A stretch of DNA of 6,120 nucleotides from positions 43,742 through 49,861 of the forward strand of contig PAZD01000020.1 of NCBI GenBank assembly GCA_002715405.1. Direction: 5' to 3'. This stretch comes from Acidimicrobiaceae bacterium. GTDB lineage: Bacteria; Actinomycetota; Acidimicrobiia; Acidimicrobiales; UBA8592. Positions 6,056 through 6,120 of the stretch are shown in pieces (within the stretch, counting starts at the first letter, position 1; every line of letters begins with the position of its first letter). The notes under the pieces were generated by a model. That model was not told where the DNA came from. It made no database searches and worked only from the letters and a program-made list of their open reading frames with translations. Position numbers and translations under genes: made by a program.

Positions 6056-6120
6056 ATGCAAACGGTTCTAGTGAGAGTCTCCGGCCCAGATCAAATGGGC
6101 ATCTCGGCGGAGCTTTTCGA
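6056..6120 (+). CDS. serB: Probable phosphoserine phosphatase SerB, N-terminal ACT domain (runs off right edge)
   Basis: Only 21 complete codons are visible, from the ATG at 6056. They read as the first strand and turn of an ACT domain: VLVRVSGPDQMGISAELF, which fits the VLVxVxGPDRPGxxAxL pattern at the start of SerB proteins that carry an N-terminal ACT domain. SerB removes phosphate from phosphoserine in the last step of serine synthesis in the cytoplasm. An AGAGGG site (6042-6047) ends 8 nt before the ATG. A GTG at 6047 in the same frame would overlap that site and is disfavoured. Another ACT-domain protein, such as a GcvR-like regulator, cannot be excluded because the catalytic domain is outside the window. 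It is divergent from aapJ. Confidence 0.62.
   Translation, partial: MQTVLVRVSGPDQMGISAELF

Noticed and set aside
6037..6120. Alternative plus-strand start ATG at 6037 in another frame, open to the window end
   Set aside because: The translation has no recognisable pattern, whereas the frame starting at 6056 gives a clear ACT-domain motif with a proper ribosome binding site.

Overview
The window holds a complete amino-acid ABC transporter operon on the minus strand, in the gene order of the general L-amino acid (Aap) system: aapJ (lipoprotein binding protein), aapQ and aapM (two permeases), aapP (ATPase). It is flanked by the 5' end of a second lipoprotein gene at the left edge and by the first codons of a divergent gene, probably a SerB-type phosphoserine phosphatase, at the right edge. 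I see no mobile element, CRISPR array, tRNA or rRNA, and nothing that amounts to a new class of system.

Organism: the binding protein is a lipoprotein with a short signal peptide ending TAAC followed by an Asp/Ser/Glu-rich linker. Proteobacterial AapJ is instead a soluble periplasmic protein. A lipid-anchored binding protein with a CGDDDD-type start, at moderate GC (roughly mid-40s percent by eye), suggests an actinobacterium-like lineage, perhaps a marine or freshwater Acidimicrobiia. This is inference from composition and style only.

Layout from left to right: 1-158 (-) 5' end of a lipoprotein gene; 159-399 a non-coding stretch with several dyads, including a perfect 12-bp palindrome; 400-1158 (-) aapP; 1211-3028 (-) aapM; 3030-4562 (-) aapQ, separated from aapM by a single base; 4563-4715 an intercistronic region with a 13-bp hairpin and a pair of overlapping, mutually exclusive stem-loops; 4716-5846 (-) aapJ; 5847-6055 a divergent control region; 6056-6120 (+) 5' end of a serB-like gene.

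Working model: AapJ is tethered outside the membrane and captures amino acids. The AapQ-AapM heterodimer forms the channel, and an AapP dimer drives uptake with ATP. The hairpins after aapJ could let the binding protein be made in excess over the membrane parts, a common need in such operons. The most unusual protein feature is that both permeases are longer than typical family members. AapM carries about 250 extra residues rich in predicted membrane segments, and AapQ about 100 extra residues between the two halves of its core.
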